This document shows positions 20,045 to 30,896 of a DNA stretch of 30,896 nucleotides, piece after piece. Both the position numbers and the translations under genes were made by a program. Location of the stretch: assembly GCA_038496445.1 (NCBI GenBank), contig JALMLS010000145.1, forward strand, positions 1-30,896. The letters run 5' to 3'. Source of the DNA: Trichosphaerium sp. ATCC 40318. Its lineage: Eukaryota > Discosea > Flabellinia > Trichosidae. The number at the start of each line of letters is the position of its first letter. Position 1 is the first letter of the stretch. A model generated the notes under the pieces. The model was not told the DNA's origin, made no database searches, and saw only the letters and a list, made by a program, of their open reading frames with translations.

Positions 20045-22302
20045 TTACCAATCCAAGTCGATTTCTTCATCAGTATGCGCATCTGTTTCAAGTTCTGTGT
20101 ACCTGTGTTCTTCAATTTGAGATCCACCACGTAACCTTAAAGAGAAGGTTAACAACAGGTAGTTGAGATTCGTATTATCACAACAAAAAAGACTGCAAGA
20201 TTGTTTCAGTTTCAAAGAACATACCAGCTTCTGAACGCAGCATTAGTACGGTACAACAAGAATAATGTGCCAGCAATAATAACAAGTGTAGCTAATCCTG
20301 CAACGCCAGCTATGCCAAATGCTCCTTTACAAAGTTAACGAATTAAAACTGTTTGAAAGACTTACTGTATTCTTTAAAATTAGAATGAGGTGCTTGTGTA
20401 CTATTCGACGAACCAAGTGGTGCAGTTGGCTCTGAAGGGGATTCTGTAGGCGCAAGTGACGCAATAGAAGGAACAGATGTAGTTTGTGGTGCAATTTGTG
20501 GTTCAGGTGTTGGTGGTGGCGCTATGGAAGCGTTAGTAAAATGATGATGTCAAAGACTTTTTTAACGTACTTGAAGAGCAAGCTATTGTAGGCTTAGCAA
20601 GTGATATTGAATTACTTTCTATATCAAATACAACGTAATAGTTATCAAGAAACAATTTACCAAAAAGAATAGTATCACCACTCAATCCCTAAACACAAAC
20701 CCAAAGTGAGAATTTTTTTCAAGTAAAAAAACAAAGTGATTTTTTTGGTTTTCGTTGGTTGGCTCCCTAGTGTCTCTTCGTACAGTGTTTGCTAGTGACT
20801 CTATCGCGAAACGACGACATGGTTTATTGTTAGAGCCAATTTTGTGTTCGAAATACGCAGTTGGTGGTAAATTAAACGTATGACTTTGATTATCTCCATA
20901 TTGAAGTGTCACATTAATTTTTGGGTAGAAAAGAAGCAACTCCTTGTCTCCAACTTCCATACAAAAATCACTGTGAAAGATATTTTTATCATCTTTTATT
21001 GGCTTTCCAGTGTCTATGAAAGAGGGGAAAACATTAGTAAATGTAGAATACAGAAGAACATCCTAACGCACAATCACAAAGTCCTGGAATTAGACCTGTA
21101 CATAGACCAAAGAAATAATGTTTAAGTGCTTTGTATACACCACTAGGTACGTATATAGTTCTACTTGTATCAACAATACCTGTGTATACGCTTCCAGATA
21201 AAAGAGATCCTGACAAAGAAGAATAAAAGTTAATTAAACGTTTTTTTGTTACAAAAACGCAATTATTGATAAGAATGGCCTTGTACCTGCGTCTCCAAAA
21301 CCAAATGATGAAACTTGCAGGTTGTATGAAACAATATCCTTTTCCATAGGAATGGTAATAAAGTCTCCTGTGTATAATTCTTGTGACGGCTCACCAACTA
21401 CAAATACACCACCAGTAGTACCTTTTCTTTTGTGTTAAAAAAAAACCAATGTAAAACATAAAACTATTTGTTGCTTGACTGTACCTGTACAAATAGAAAA
21501 CGATTTTTTTAATCCCACTTCAAAGAGGGAAGATAGTGGATCTGTAAGACTAGGTCTCTTCTTTTCAGCTAAAGATACAACATAAGAACACGTGACTACA
21601 AAAATCTTTTGACTATTTTCACCTTTTGTTTGACCTAATCCCCAAGAACCATCTCGTACAAGGTTCCAACTCCCTTTTGTTTCTTCTGTGTACGCTATAA
21701 ATGAAGAATGCATATTTAAGCCGCTTATACGAACTTCATCAGTCACATAGACGCCTTGGAGAAGGATTGTCAGATAAATGCTCTCGATTATTTGAAAATC
21801 GAAGAAATCGGTATTTGTTGAATTTTGTACCTGTACGTTTTGTGCCGTCTGTGTACGTCCTAAGAGCTCCACAGTATTTTTTATTGTCTAATTCAATTGA
21901 TGAGAAGCAGTTATTAAGGCTGTAAGGTTCAATTGTTGCGTTTGAGTCTTTGTAGTTGTAAAGTTGTGATAAATGACTACAGGTGCTTTGCGGCTATAAA
22001 GCGTGAGTGCTAGGGTAAACGGGGAGGTTTCAGTAATACCTGCGAGGCGCAATTTAAACCGGCAACCAAAAGATCAGAGGTCGTTGTATCCTATAAATTA
22101 TAAGCAAAACGAGCGGTTTATGAGCGCTTCGTGCAATTGTGACTATGTACTCTTCATTTCCTATATTTATGCGTGTAATGTAATCATTAGAACCTCCCCA
22201 CAACGGTAGCTCTATTCTCTGTCGCGTAACGTTTGTCCCGCTTACAACACCCAAAATGCTTATAAGCATCGCTGTTGCGATTATTACGCTTGTGTGAGCC
22301 AT
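20045..22302 (-). CDS. Membrane-anchored pepsin-family (A1) aspartic protease with altered catalytic motifs
   Basis: Twelve exons: 22302-22135 (or -22144), 22090-22040, 21993-21831, 21754-21623, 21568-21485, 21421-21287, 21209-21102, 21013-20784, 20688-20571, 20521-20366, 20324-20225 and 20135-20045. The product is about 510 aa. It has a signal peptide (TSVIIATAMLISILGVVSG), then the two-lobed protease. Lobe 1 contains YIVTIDTTTSDLLVAGLNC, so the DTGS motif is DTTTS. Lobe 2 has GIVDTSRTIYVPSGVY, where DTGTS is DTSRT. Both aspartates remain, but both following glycines are replaced. GDTILFGKLFLDNYYVVFD is the usual C-terminal strand pair. A Ser/Thr/Pro-rich stalk, a transmembrane helix (GIAGVAGLATLVIIAGTLFL) and an acidic cytoplasmic tail follow, as in yapsins or BACE. 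I chose the ATG at 22302 over 22419 because the signal peptide starts there. Activity may be reduced. Confidence 0.88.
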
Positions 22303-22446
22303 GTCGTTGGGGTTCCTTTGAAAATCAGAACGATTGTTCAACCGAATTAGTTTGAACGAATTTTTAGACTTTTTGCGATTTTGTGGAGTTTGTAGGTTGT
22401 TTGCCGCCAACGTATCCATATTGCTAACAGCGGAGTTTCTGCTACA
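22303..22446. promoter_or_regulatory. Compact divergent promoter between protease and exportin-4
   Basis: Only 144 bp separate the starts of the aspartic protease (-) and exportin-4 (+), or 27 bp if the protease began at the upstream ATG at 22419. Both promoters must overlap here. No TATA-like element stands out. Confidence 0.55.
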
Positions 22447-25400
22447 ATGGAAGCTATTTTACAGCAATTAATAGAAGCATGCACGAGATTTGCTGTATGT
22501 TGTATCTTAACCGTCAGTACCGTTAACCCATGCGTAGAAAAGCCCTACGCAGGCCAATGAGCAATATTTGGTTCAATTCAGACAGAATCATAATCTAGAA
22601 ACCTATCAGTTCGTCTTAGGTTATTATTAGAGCATCAGAATAACTACTGCATTGCTAACACTTGACAGAAAACTCGAATCATCCCCTGGCTAAATTTCAA
22701 GCTGTTCAAGGACTTCAATACAATATACTACGTAACTGGTATGCCTTTTGATCATCAGATCAGCTTTGTAACCAAAAAATCTTCAGGTCGACTCTGACAC
22801 CGGAAACTATCGTTCAAATAAGAGATTACTTACTGATTAGTTACCTATCAACGCCAAAGTACGCAATAACAATTCAACGATTAAAAAACCAAAATCCTTT
22901 GATCCAGCGCTCTATCATTTACTCTATGTGCGCTTTGTTGTTTACTGGGCTGTTTTTAGTGTACCGTACATGATTAAGGCTCAGGTGATACGCCTTGTTG
23001 CTGTTATTTCAAAACGAGCTTGGGTGACAGACTCTTGCGATACAAATGCTGTCACGCAAGGAATAAAAGCGTCATTGTTTGAAAAAATAACCCTTCTGAT
23101 TAATGGATCAGATGTTGAAGCAGTACGTAGTACCTGTAGATAGAAAACCAACCGTTTTTTTTGAAAGTATAAAAACGTGCCCTGATTTAATCTTTTAGAA
23201 ACTCATTTGTATGACCTTATGTTACGAGCTAGTAGTTCAGTTTGGGTCTGTAAAACATTTATCTGAGCTTGGTGCACCTTGGGAATTTCATCAAGCAGCG
23301 TTCATAAGCTTTGAGGTAACGAAACGTCGTACTTAGTTTTTTGTAAATTATTCCTTAGAATACTTCTTTGAAGCAAATCTTTCTCGTGGCGACTACTCTC
23401 ATGTCACAGCTTGTTCAAGGCGGTGCTCAAGTATTTAACTCTGAGCAAGGGAATACTTTGTTCACACGTACACTTCGTGTTATCACAGAATGTCTTTCTT
23501 GGCCATTTGGTAATCATGGTATGTCTTTTGTTTTTTGTTTGGCTGTCATCTTTTTTGTGCCTTCTAACGTTACTTAAAAAGGGTCTCTCGTTGGATTGAA
23601 ATCATCTACGCATAGTAAAACTATAAAACCGGGAGCACAATGGCGTGATGTGCTAATCAATAACTCTCCTATTGAGTTGTACTTTACTGTGCGCTTTCTT
23701 CGTTTTCACCTTTGTAATTATAACTTACAACCCTACAGCTATATCCTCTTGTAAGACCATACCCGAGGTTGGCTTCTATGATATGGCAAGGTATTGAGCA
23801 ATTGGCTTCAGTAAGTGGCAAGATATTCACATCGATAATGGAAAAACAAGTATACGTCACAAAAATAATTCACGTGATTCACTCCATAATGTTCATGTAC
23901 AATAGTAATAACCAATACATAATTTTAATATTTTTTATTAGGCAACCACCTTCTGCAGAAGAGGCTAGAGGTGTTTCTTCTATAATTATGAGGCTATTGT
24001 TTAATTTTGATTCACAACAAGTCATCGCTAAATTACCAGATGGAATGAGCGACACTTTTATTGATAATATTGCAAAGTTTACTACTGGTTGTTTGAAGAA
24101 TATGTACACTAGTACCTATGAAAATGATCAGTTATTATATACAGAAGCATTTGATGCTTTATTAGAAGCTTGGACACTCTTGAGTGCGTACATATAAAAA
24201 CTCTTGAAAAGCCTCAGTTTTCTTGTTTTTTTCTTGTTTTTTCTTTTAATGGTTCCACACCAACTAAAAGTATTTCATTAGTTAGCGACTATACAATTAT
24301 GGAACCTAACAAAGTGAATCCGTACATCAAGTATACGCGTACAATATTTACAACATACGTTGAAGCACGACTTCTTTTATCAAAAGCCAATATTCAACGT
24401 AACTCAATTGATGAACAAGAACAAGAGCCTTATGATAAGGTACTAAAAGAAACAACCCATATTTTTGCTTTATACTATTCTTTACTGTATTTTTTCAACG
24501 CTTCAAGAGCTCACCAGCTTTAAAAACAAAGGCTCACTTTAACCAAAAATGTGACTAGTTGGCTTTGACACATTTTAGATGTACTTTGATGATCAGCTTC
24601 AATCTATTGTGCATATTGGCAGGTTAGATACAAAAGACGCAACCAATAATTTACATGGTCGCGTTACCCAACTCCTTGACGAAATGACTGGACACGTACA
24701 AGCAGGAAGAGGTAACAAACAAAACAGTTTTTTTATTACTAAAATGAGTAGTCTTGGAATTTGTTGGTGTTGTAACTCAGCTTAAATGGATATTAAAGAT
24801 CAGTGGCCATTTGCTTACTGTAGATAAACATGAATCACCTCAATTACCAGTACAAATTAGACAAACATCCTTAAATGCAGAACGACAATGTGTACGATTT
24901 TATTTCCATCTTCACCTTTTTTTGTTTCACTTGTCTTAATGTTTGTGGTAGGAAGAAGATCCAATTATACGTCTCAATACCGCGTTATTTAGAATAGTTA
25001 ATCATGAGAATCAATGCATAAGTAATAAACAGGTATTTATTTTGCAACAAGTGAGAGTTAAAGAGTAAAACGGCAACTACTTTTTTTTTTTGAAACACGT
25101 GCTCTTTTTGAAAAACCCCGAATGTTCTGTTTGTTCTGACTCCTTTGCTCTAGATTAAGAAGTATTGGATTAAGTATATGGAAGGATCTGTCGGTTGGTT
25201 CTTAAAGCGATGGTCACGTGTTTTCTTGTACTTAGAACCAACAAGATTCACCAGCTCTGCTTTAATTCAAGCATATGGTAGAACAAGTGCAGGTGCTAGT
25301 TTACTTTACTAGCGTGTTTAAAACTCACACTTTTGTAGAAAGTACAAAGCTCCTTGATTTTCTCATAAGCCAGATACATAAAACGTTATGTACAGTGAAA

Positions 25401-27703
25401 GATGAGTTAACTTTAGACGAGGCACGCAGCTTCTCTCTTGTTTTTTTCCCATGCAAAACCTGGTTTTCTTGGATTGGAGACTCTTTTGTTGTAACAAGTG
25501 TCCTCAATTTCATAAATGGTTAAACCGACAACATGAAAAAATTTGACACAGATGTTACTCTTTTGGTTAACTTGTTTTGTAGACTTGTCAGTTTCTCTTA
25601 TCACTATCAAAGTTACATATACACGCTGGAAGACTGGCACAGTTACCTAACTGGGCTAATCTGGTTCAATCACATACCTCAGATACACAAGAACTATCAT
25701 TATTGCCTTTAAAAATACAAAGGTACTCGGCACTAGTTTTGGTTAAAACTCCAATTTGGTGGGCGCTAACTTTGCTTAAAAGGCAATTTGTTCGAGCTAT
25801 GATATCTTTCAGTCTTGGTGATACAAATGATAACCGCGGGGAGTACTTTCATAAAATTGTAGGACCAATTATCGTAAGTAGTAAATGTTTTTACTAAAAA
25901 CTATCTTAAGAACGCGCTTTCTTCACTAACTCTGACAGACACGTTTTGGATCTATCATTCAACGAGGCGATTTTTTGAATATTGCAAAAACACCAGATGT
26001 AGTATCAGAAGTAACAAGACAACTAGAGGTAATGCTTAAGCATAAATAGAGTCGAAAACAAATTACAATACAGAACTTTGTTCTTATTTTTTTCTTATTT
26101 TAGCGTATTCGTGGTGTTGTACAAGGAGCAACAGGAAACAATCACGGTTATGTTGTAAAGTGCCTAGATAATTTCTATAGTGCTTTTTCTGGGTTCATAT
26201 CGATGTACAGAGGATTTCATGACGTGGTTTGGCGTGTTCTTTGTATCTACATGGATTTTGCACATTACGTGGTACTACATCGACCTTTTATTTGTTTTGA
26301 CATGCCAATATTTTCGCAATACGTGCATGGTTGTGCTGCTTTAACGACATTTTTATTAAACTTCTTTTCAAAACTTTATCAAATTCCTCAAGAGCTTACA
26401 CACTTGCACATGGTTGGTATTAATGTGAGTCGTTGAGCATTAGCGCAGTTTAATGTTTTCAAACTCTTGCTGTTTACAATTGTGTATCCATAATGCAACT
26501 CCATGAATCCTAACTTGTTTCTCTTCAAGATCGATTTTATTGAACCAGAAGAAGCAGTTCCTTACTTGGCATCTGCAAACAAAGTTTTACAGTCGTACAG
26601 TGAATGCTATATAGGTACAATAATACTTGTAAACGCCTTAAAAGACCGCTACTAACTTCACTATAGACTACTACAAGCAGAAACTGGATAGCAACGAAGC
26701 AAGAGAAGATAGATACCAAGAACTTAAGTCACTAGTAAAGTGGCTTAATAACTTATCTATATGTACACGTACACAACCAAGCGCTATAGATACAATATTC
26801 TTTGGATTGCAAACAACTATAGGATTGTTAAATCCTGATTTACTCACTGTACGTTTAAATACGAGTGAGATACTTCATTGAAACTAACTTTTCTTTGTAA
26901 ATAGTACAAGAAGATTAGTAATAACTTCTTTCAAGTTATACATGCTATGTTTATATACCACCCTGATAGAATCGCTACTCTACCTACATCTTTATTCAAT
27001 GCATTGATTGAAGCATTACGCTTTGGTCTCAAGCAGTATCCACCAAAATTTCTTCTTTTTTATTGCCTTCAATGGAAAGCGAGTCATTTGTACTCGGTTG
27101 AAAACTGATTAACTTATTTTTCTTAACATATATTCTAAGCACTGAAGATCTTGTTGTACGAAAAGCACTTGAGAGTATCAAAGCGATTGCCCAATACAAC
27201 TTTGAAGTTAAAACAAAAAGTAAGTCCAAAGAAAAACTGTTTTTGTTTCACGTTTACTTTTAAATAATAATAATCAAACGCTGACAATGTATGAAGCTGG
27301 GCAAGAAGGTCTTCCACCGTCTCATAAACCTTTATTATCTGGGTTTGTAAAAATAATGGTAGAATTCATGTTATTTGACGAATTCTTCAACTTGGAGCAC
27401 ATACAGACTGTAGCAATCACTTTCCTTGCCCTCATGTGTTCTGAGCAGGTACCTACAATATTACTCTTCCAAAAAAAGTCACGTGTTTTATACTTATCGC
27501 ATGGTTAGCATACATTTATGCAAGTCGTTCAACAGTTGATTGAATCAAGAGATGAAGTTCAAACAAAAACAAGGCTTCAACAAGTATTTGCTACCTTAAT
27601 GAATGGTACTGATATATCGCTACATTCTTCAAACAAGGATGCATTCAAGAAAAAATTTAAAGACTTTATTGTAACAACAAGAAGCTTCTTGAGCCGAAAA
27701 TAA
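22447..27703 (+). CDS. XPO4: Exportin-4 (importin-beta family nuclear transport receptor)
   Basis: Twenty-six exons join in phase to 1139 aa; human exportin-4 is about 1150 aa. Exons: 22447-22494, 22553-22619, 22669-22738, 22787-22858, 22960-23122, 23199-23315, 23359-23518, 23582-23688, 23739-23896, 23942-24187, 24271-24439, 24579-24711, 24752-24891, 24952-25032, 25154-25292, 25339-25421, 25583-25722, 25783-25873, 25939-26028, 26104-26424, 26530-26614, 26667-26848, 26905-27035, 27140-27219, 27297-27448, 27509-27703. The best family matches are the VGWFLKRWSRVFLYLEP block (family IVWFLKRWAKTYLLVDE), TEAFDALLEAWTLL, and VTQLKWILKISGHLL. The protein is a stack of HEAT repeats. Exportin-4 exports eIF5A and some other cargoes with RanGTP. 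The intron after exon 16 appears to use a GC donor (GCACGC). Exon 20 (321 nt) holds an insertion relative to animals, or a retained intron. Confidence 0.93.
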
Positions 27704-28620
27704 AAAAGGTGTCTTTGCTTTTGCAATCTCAAGTGGCATATTATGGTTCACTATGAAACTGTTGGTAGCGCATGAAAATTTCATTAGAGCCTTATGGAGC
27801 TTCGGTGTATGTTTTCTAAATGCCAATAAAAAGGTGGCTTATATGCTAGGTACTTTCAATATAGATGTATTTGTACTTATTTAGATAAATGGTAGACAAC
27901 GTATTCCACCTGGAAATTGCTCAAGGTATACCACGTGATTTAAAACAAATAAGGTTTATTGTATGTTAAGTACCTGTCGTGTGGCGTTTCAAAGCCTACA
28001 GGTCGCTTTGGTTATTTATTGCCAATAGTACTATTATGCTAGTTAGAGTTATTGCACTGTAATTGTTACTTCCTTGTCTTGGGCAACGCTGGGAGTGATT
28101 TTGGCCTTAGGTAATACTGTGAGTGGTTGTAGCAACGCTGTGATTGTAGTAGCAGATGCTCATGAACACTAACCCGAATATCGCTTATGAAAAAGGTACT
28201 ATGACGCAAAAAAGACTATATTTAACTACTTGGAGTAATGCTCAAACGTGTTTGCTTAGTACAACTATGGCATATACAGGTGCACTTGATTCTAGTACAC
28301 TCCACCTTCAAATAGGCACACAAATTCGCCTACGTCCTATGTCCTCAAGAAAAGGAATATTGTTACAGTTCTTTTCGAAATGACAAGTAACAAAAAACTG
28401 CAAACCTGAAAGGCATAATATTCTTGTAACAATACAAGTATGAGCTGGCAATTGTTGGATTTTGTACGCTAAATGGTTCGCCTATACATACAACTTAAAG
28501 TGATAGCTAGGCTTCTTACAACTAATTCTAAAGTACACTATCACAAAATGAAAAAGTGCACAAGCCAAAAGCCATTTTCAAACAGAGAATTACTGAAAGT
28601 GTTTTGAATTAAAGTACTTC
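27704..28620. other. Stretch downstream of exportin-4 without a supportable gene
   Basis: One plus-strand frame, 28156-28383, is open from an ATG but has no flanking splice structure and no recognisable motif. The rest has broken frames. I see no RNA gene or repeat here. Confidence 0.4.
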
Positions 28621-29130
28621 AATTTTATTTCGTAAACAACGTGGCTGCACCTCATCACGATAAACGTACCACCTCTTATTTCTCTTCTATGTATTCTATC
28701 TATTAGCGCAGCTTTTGCGCAAGTTAGTAAGTATTAAAGTCCACATGACATTAATGCAAAAAAAAAAAGGTGTTGGTGAAACAGGTCAATGTAAACTACT
28801 TGCTAATGGGCAGGAATTTTTTACAATCTCTGTATCTACAACCGGACCAAACGTGCCTTCCTTCATTGTAAACGATGCTGATACAACACCAGATACCGAG
28901 TATCATTTTTTTTATTTCTCGCAGGTCATTTGCTGTTGATTTGATCCAGGTAAGTTGATATCAATATCGTGTTTAATACAGAGATGATTGTAGCTACAAC
29001 CTTAGAATGTACATTTGATACAAGCTTCTTTAATAAATTTTAGCTCTGTGATAACCTTGGCAACACCACCACCAGAACCAGAAAGAGAACCTTGTAGTAG
29101 AAGATTATCTGTAACTTTAACCAATTATAT
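28621..29130 (+). pseudogene. Likely decayed secreted-protein gene (signal peptide plus IPT-like segment)
   Basis: Around 28642-28722 a frame reads as a signal peptide (PPLISLLCILSISAAFAQ), but its upstream end meets a stop, with an ACG where a start could have been. A further frame around 28767-28919 contains KGVGETGQCKLLANGQEFF, reminiscent of an IPT/TIG immunoglobulin-like strand. No junctions restore a continuous protein, and downstream frames are broken. It resembles the trace at about 8.2 kb. The family call is weak. Confidence 0.3.
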
Positions 29131-29700
29131 GGATTCATAGTATGTACTTGAACATCGTACATTCCTGTATCCAGATAGTATACGTGCACAAAAATCAATA
29201 AATACTAGTACTACTAATATATCCTGTACATAGCGCATTTGAAATGAAGTTCTTGTCAAAGAAACAGGCCTAATTTCGACTTCTGTTTTATGGTGAAAGT
29301 AAACTGACTTTAGTTTTAGATGGTAGTTTTTTATGATTCCCTATGTGAACATAGTAACTTATGTCACCAACGTGTTCTTTCAATTTCTAGTTGGTGACTA
29401 TGTTGTGATAATATTCTGTTGGAAGGCTGATCATTGCACCGAAGTTTGTGTAAGATCAAATTGTTGTGTACTCATTGAAGTAGCCATCCTAAATGGCCAC
29501 AGAATAAACTGTCTACTCCAATTTATTGTTAAATTCAGGTGTAGCCTTTGCATATACGCAAAGGTATATACCTTAAAGGTAAATATCTCCGAAATAGTGT
29601 CACAAATTTATATCACTGGGAGGTAACAGAAATAAATAGAAGTTTACTTTTAACTATTCTGTAAACAGTCTCTTTTCTCTTTTTTTTTCTTTCTTTCTTT
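29131..29700. other. Stretch without recognisable features, ending in a pyrimidine run
   Basis: A frame at 29333-29626 is open from an ATG (Cys- and Val-rich) but has no splice context or recognisable motif. A T/C-rich tract (CTTTTTTTTTCTTTCTTTC) and a short TTG repeat follow at about 29675-29716. Confidence 0.35.
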
Positions 29701-29756
29701 TTTTTGTTGTTGTTTTGTACCTTCAGATACTGTGCTGTGAGTTCCTTAGTTGCACC

Positions 29757-29950
29757 ATAAATACTTCACTGGTAGGTTAATTAATGGGTTGCCCCGTGCT
29801 TTGCATACAACAAAAAAGATCGAGATACACTGCACTTACTGCTGCAGCTAAAAGTGAGTTCCCACTCTTTAGTTCAGCCTTTGCTATGCAAGTAGATGAA
29901 GCAACATCAGCTTGTACGACACTTTCTTGCTTTGTCACAGCCACCTGAAA
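29757..29950 (-). pseudogene. Isolated minus-strand exon-like fragment
   Basis: On the minus strand, from about 29946 to 29780, a TTTCAG acceptor precedes a frame with an alanine-rich helical segment (CIAKAELKSGNSLLAAAVSA). Upstream minus-strand sequence to about 30150 has only broken frames. This could be one surviving exon of a decayed gene. Confidence 0.25.
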
Positions 29951-30427
29951 TACAACAGTATATCTGTGAAATGGAACCTATGTTACCACATGTCATATAA
30001 TAGTAGCACATGACTCTATTTAAGGTAGTCAGCATACGTTTTCAAGTAGACGCTGTGATTGACTCAAAAAAATGCCACTATATCATGCTTTTTTCAATGC
30101 CGCTCCTCTTTGAGTACACAGGCACCAATGTTCGTGTGCTTGTTTTGCACTATGTACTCAACGAATTACATTAATAGCTCATATACCCCAGGCATAATAC
30201 CTCAAAGTCAATGCACTTTTATTTATGTTCTAGTTTTCTTATGTTGTATTCGAATTCTGGTATTCAAATTGGGGTAATACTCATTGTTTGAGAATGCTAG
30301 CTGGAAGCTTTTGCTTCAAGCCCAATCTCCACACAGTTTAAGACCCGCACACAATCAGTAAGCCCGTTGAACCCTTTTTAAAACCCAAGACCAACTTGAC
30401 TTTCACCCACTTTTCGCCTTGACAAAG
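29951..30427. other. Spacer upstream of the right-edge gene
   Basis: Broken minus-strand frames lie on the left, then an AT-rich stretch likely holding the promoter of the gene starting at 30428. One plus-strand frame, 30059-30277, is open but has no supporting structure. Confidence 0.35.
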
Positions 30428-30896
30428 ATGGAGGTAGCACCAGAGGTGATTATTTGTTCGTATGTATTATTACACGCTACTAGAAGCCAAACCAGCCTCA
30501 AACTGCGTTTGAAGCGTTTTTACATTATTACATTATTTTTTAGTCTACAGCAGTAGTACCAAGGGGTATGCACTATTTTTCGCAAAATGGGTCGCGGAAG
30601 AAAATCACGTGATTTGTTGCCTTAAAGCACACGCATTTTACATAGAACAGCACATTTCTTGGTCTATTGTGGCTTCAATTGTCCAAAAGTAGTGCAATTC
30701 ATTGCACAACTATCGCTTTTTTTTGTTTGTGATTGCGCTCAAAAATACCACTTACTACTTCCATGCTTTACGGTTTGTCATCTCTAACATTTATACATAG
30801 ATTCGGAGAAACTATAATTCTTTATGGTGACACAAACTCTTATGTTGAGCAATTTGTGGCTGAATTTCGAGAATTCTTTAACAAAAACAACATGAA
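30428..30896 (+). CDS. 5' part of an unrecognised gene running off the right edge
   Basis: Proposed exons are 30428-30459 (ATG in AAAGATGG context, donor GTATGT), a 15-nt micro-exon 30551-30565 (acceptor CTACAG, donor GTATGC) and 30801 to the window end (acceptor ATACATAG). All three share phase 2 junctions and give an uninterrupted frame. The last part reads FGETIILYGDTNSYVEQFV followed by an amphipathic helix (AEFREFFNKNN). I do not recognise the family. The first two junctions are less certain because of the micro-exon, while the third exon is well supported as coding. Confidence 0.5.

Noticed and set aside
22135-22143. GTCACA donor at 22143 for the first protease intron
   Set aside because: It is a valid GT donor in phase, but it removes the hydrophobic strand normally preceding the first catalytic Asp. 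The GC donor restores it. It is kept as the stated alternative.
22303-22419. Upstream ATG at 22419 as the protease start
   Set aside because: It would place 39 polar residues before the signal peptide and leave only 27 bp to the exportin-4 start.
25422-25523. Longer exon 16 of exportin-4 reading through to about 25523
   Set aside because: The added residues have no counterpart in the family, and the frame then stops. A donor at 25422 gives a nearly gap-free alignment.

Overview
The window looks like nuclear DNA from an AT-rich, intron-dense eukaryote. Genes are split by very short spliceosomal introns, mostly 45-200 nt, with donors of the type GTACGT, GTACAT or GTATGT and acceptors TTTTAG or TTCAG. 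No gene has a bacterial ribosome binding site or operon layout. Compact genes, tiny introns, a full-length exportin-4 and a yapsin-like protease suggest an early-diverging fungus, for example in Mucoromycota. That placement is an inference; no marker here fixes the lineage.

Left gene block, 1-7.6 kb. A partial minus-strand gene, possibly VHS-like, leaves the left edge. It is followed by a divergent eEF1A-like protein (+, 5 exons), a pentatricopeptide-repeat protein (-, 2 exons), a pyridoxamine-phosphate-oxidase-like protein (+, 5 exons) and an unrecognised 4-exon gene (+).

Middle island, 7.6-17.4 kb. This part is gene-poor and repeat-rich. It holds decayed coding traces, a degenerate minisatellite with three copies of a 67-bp palindrome-bearing unit, a roughly 680-bp element with terminal inverted repeats, a tRNA-Pro(UGG), a perfect 223-bp inverted duplication carrying a second, truncated tRNA-Pro, and a short non-LTR retroposon with an (AAC)n tail and a 15-bp target-site duplication.

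Right gene block, 17.4-27.7 kb. It holds a galactose-binding-like + PDI b'-a' + thioredoxin fusion protein (-, 8 exons), a membrane-anchored aspartic protease (-, 12 exons) and exportin-4 (+, 26 exons, 1139 aa). The last two diverge from a 144-bp spacer. From 27.7 to 30.4 kb there are decayed traces, and at 30428 a new gene starts and runs off the right edge.

Four of the enzyme-like genes have lost or altered catalytic motifs: the eEF1A-like GTPase, the PNPO-like oxidase, the aspartic protease and the PDI a' domain. The exon models were built by eye from splice consensus, reading phase and family alignment recalled from general knowledge. Each listed junction was checked for phase, but no transcript evidence was available.
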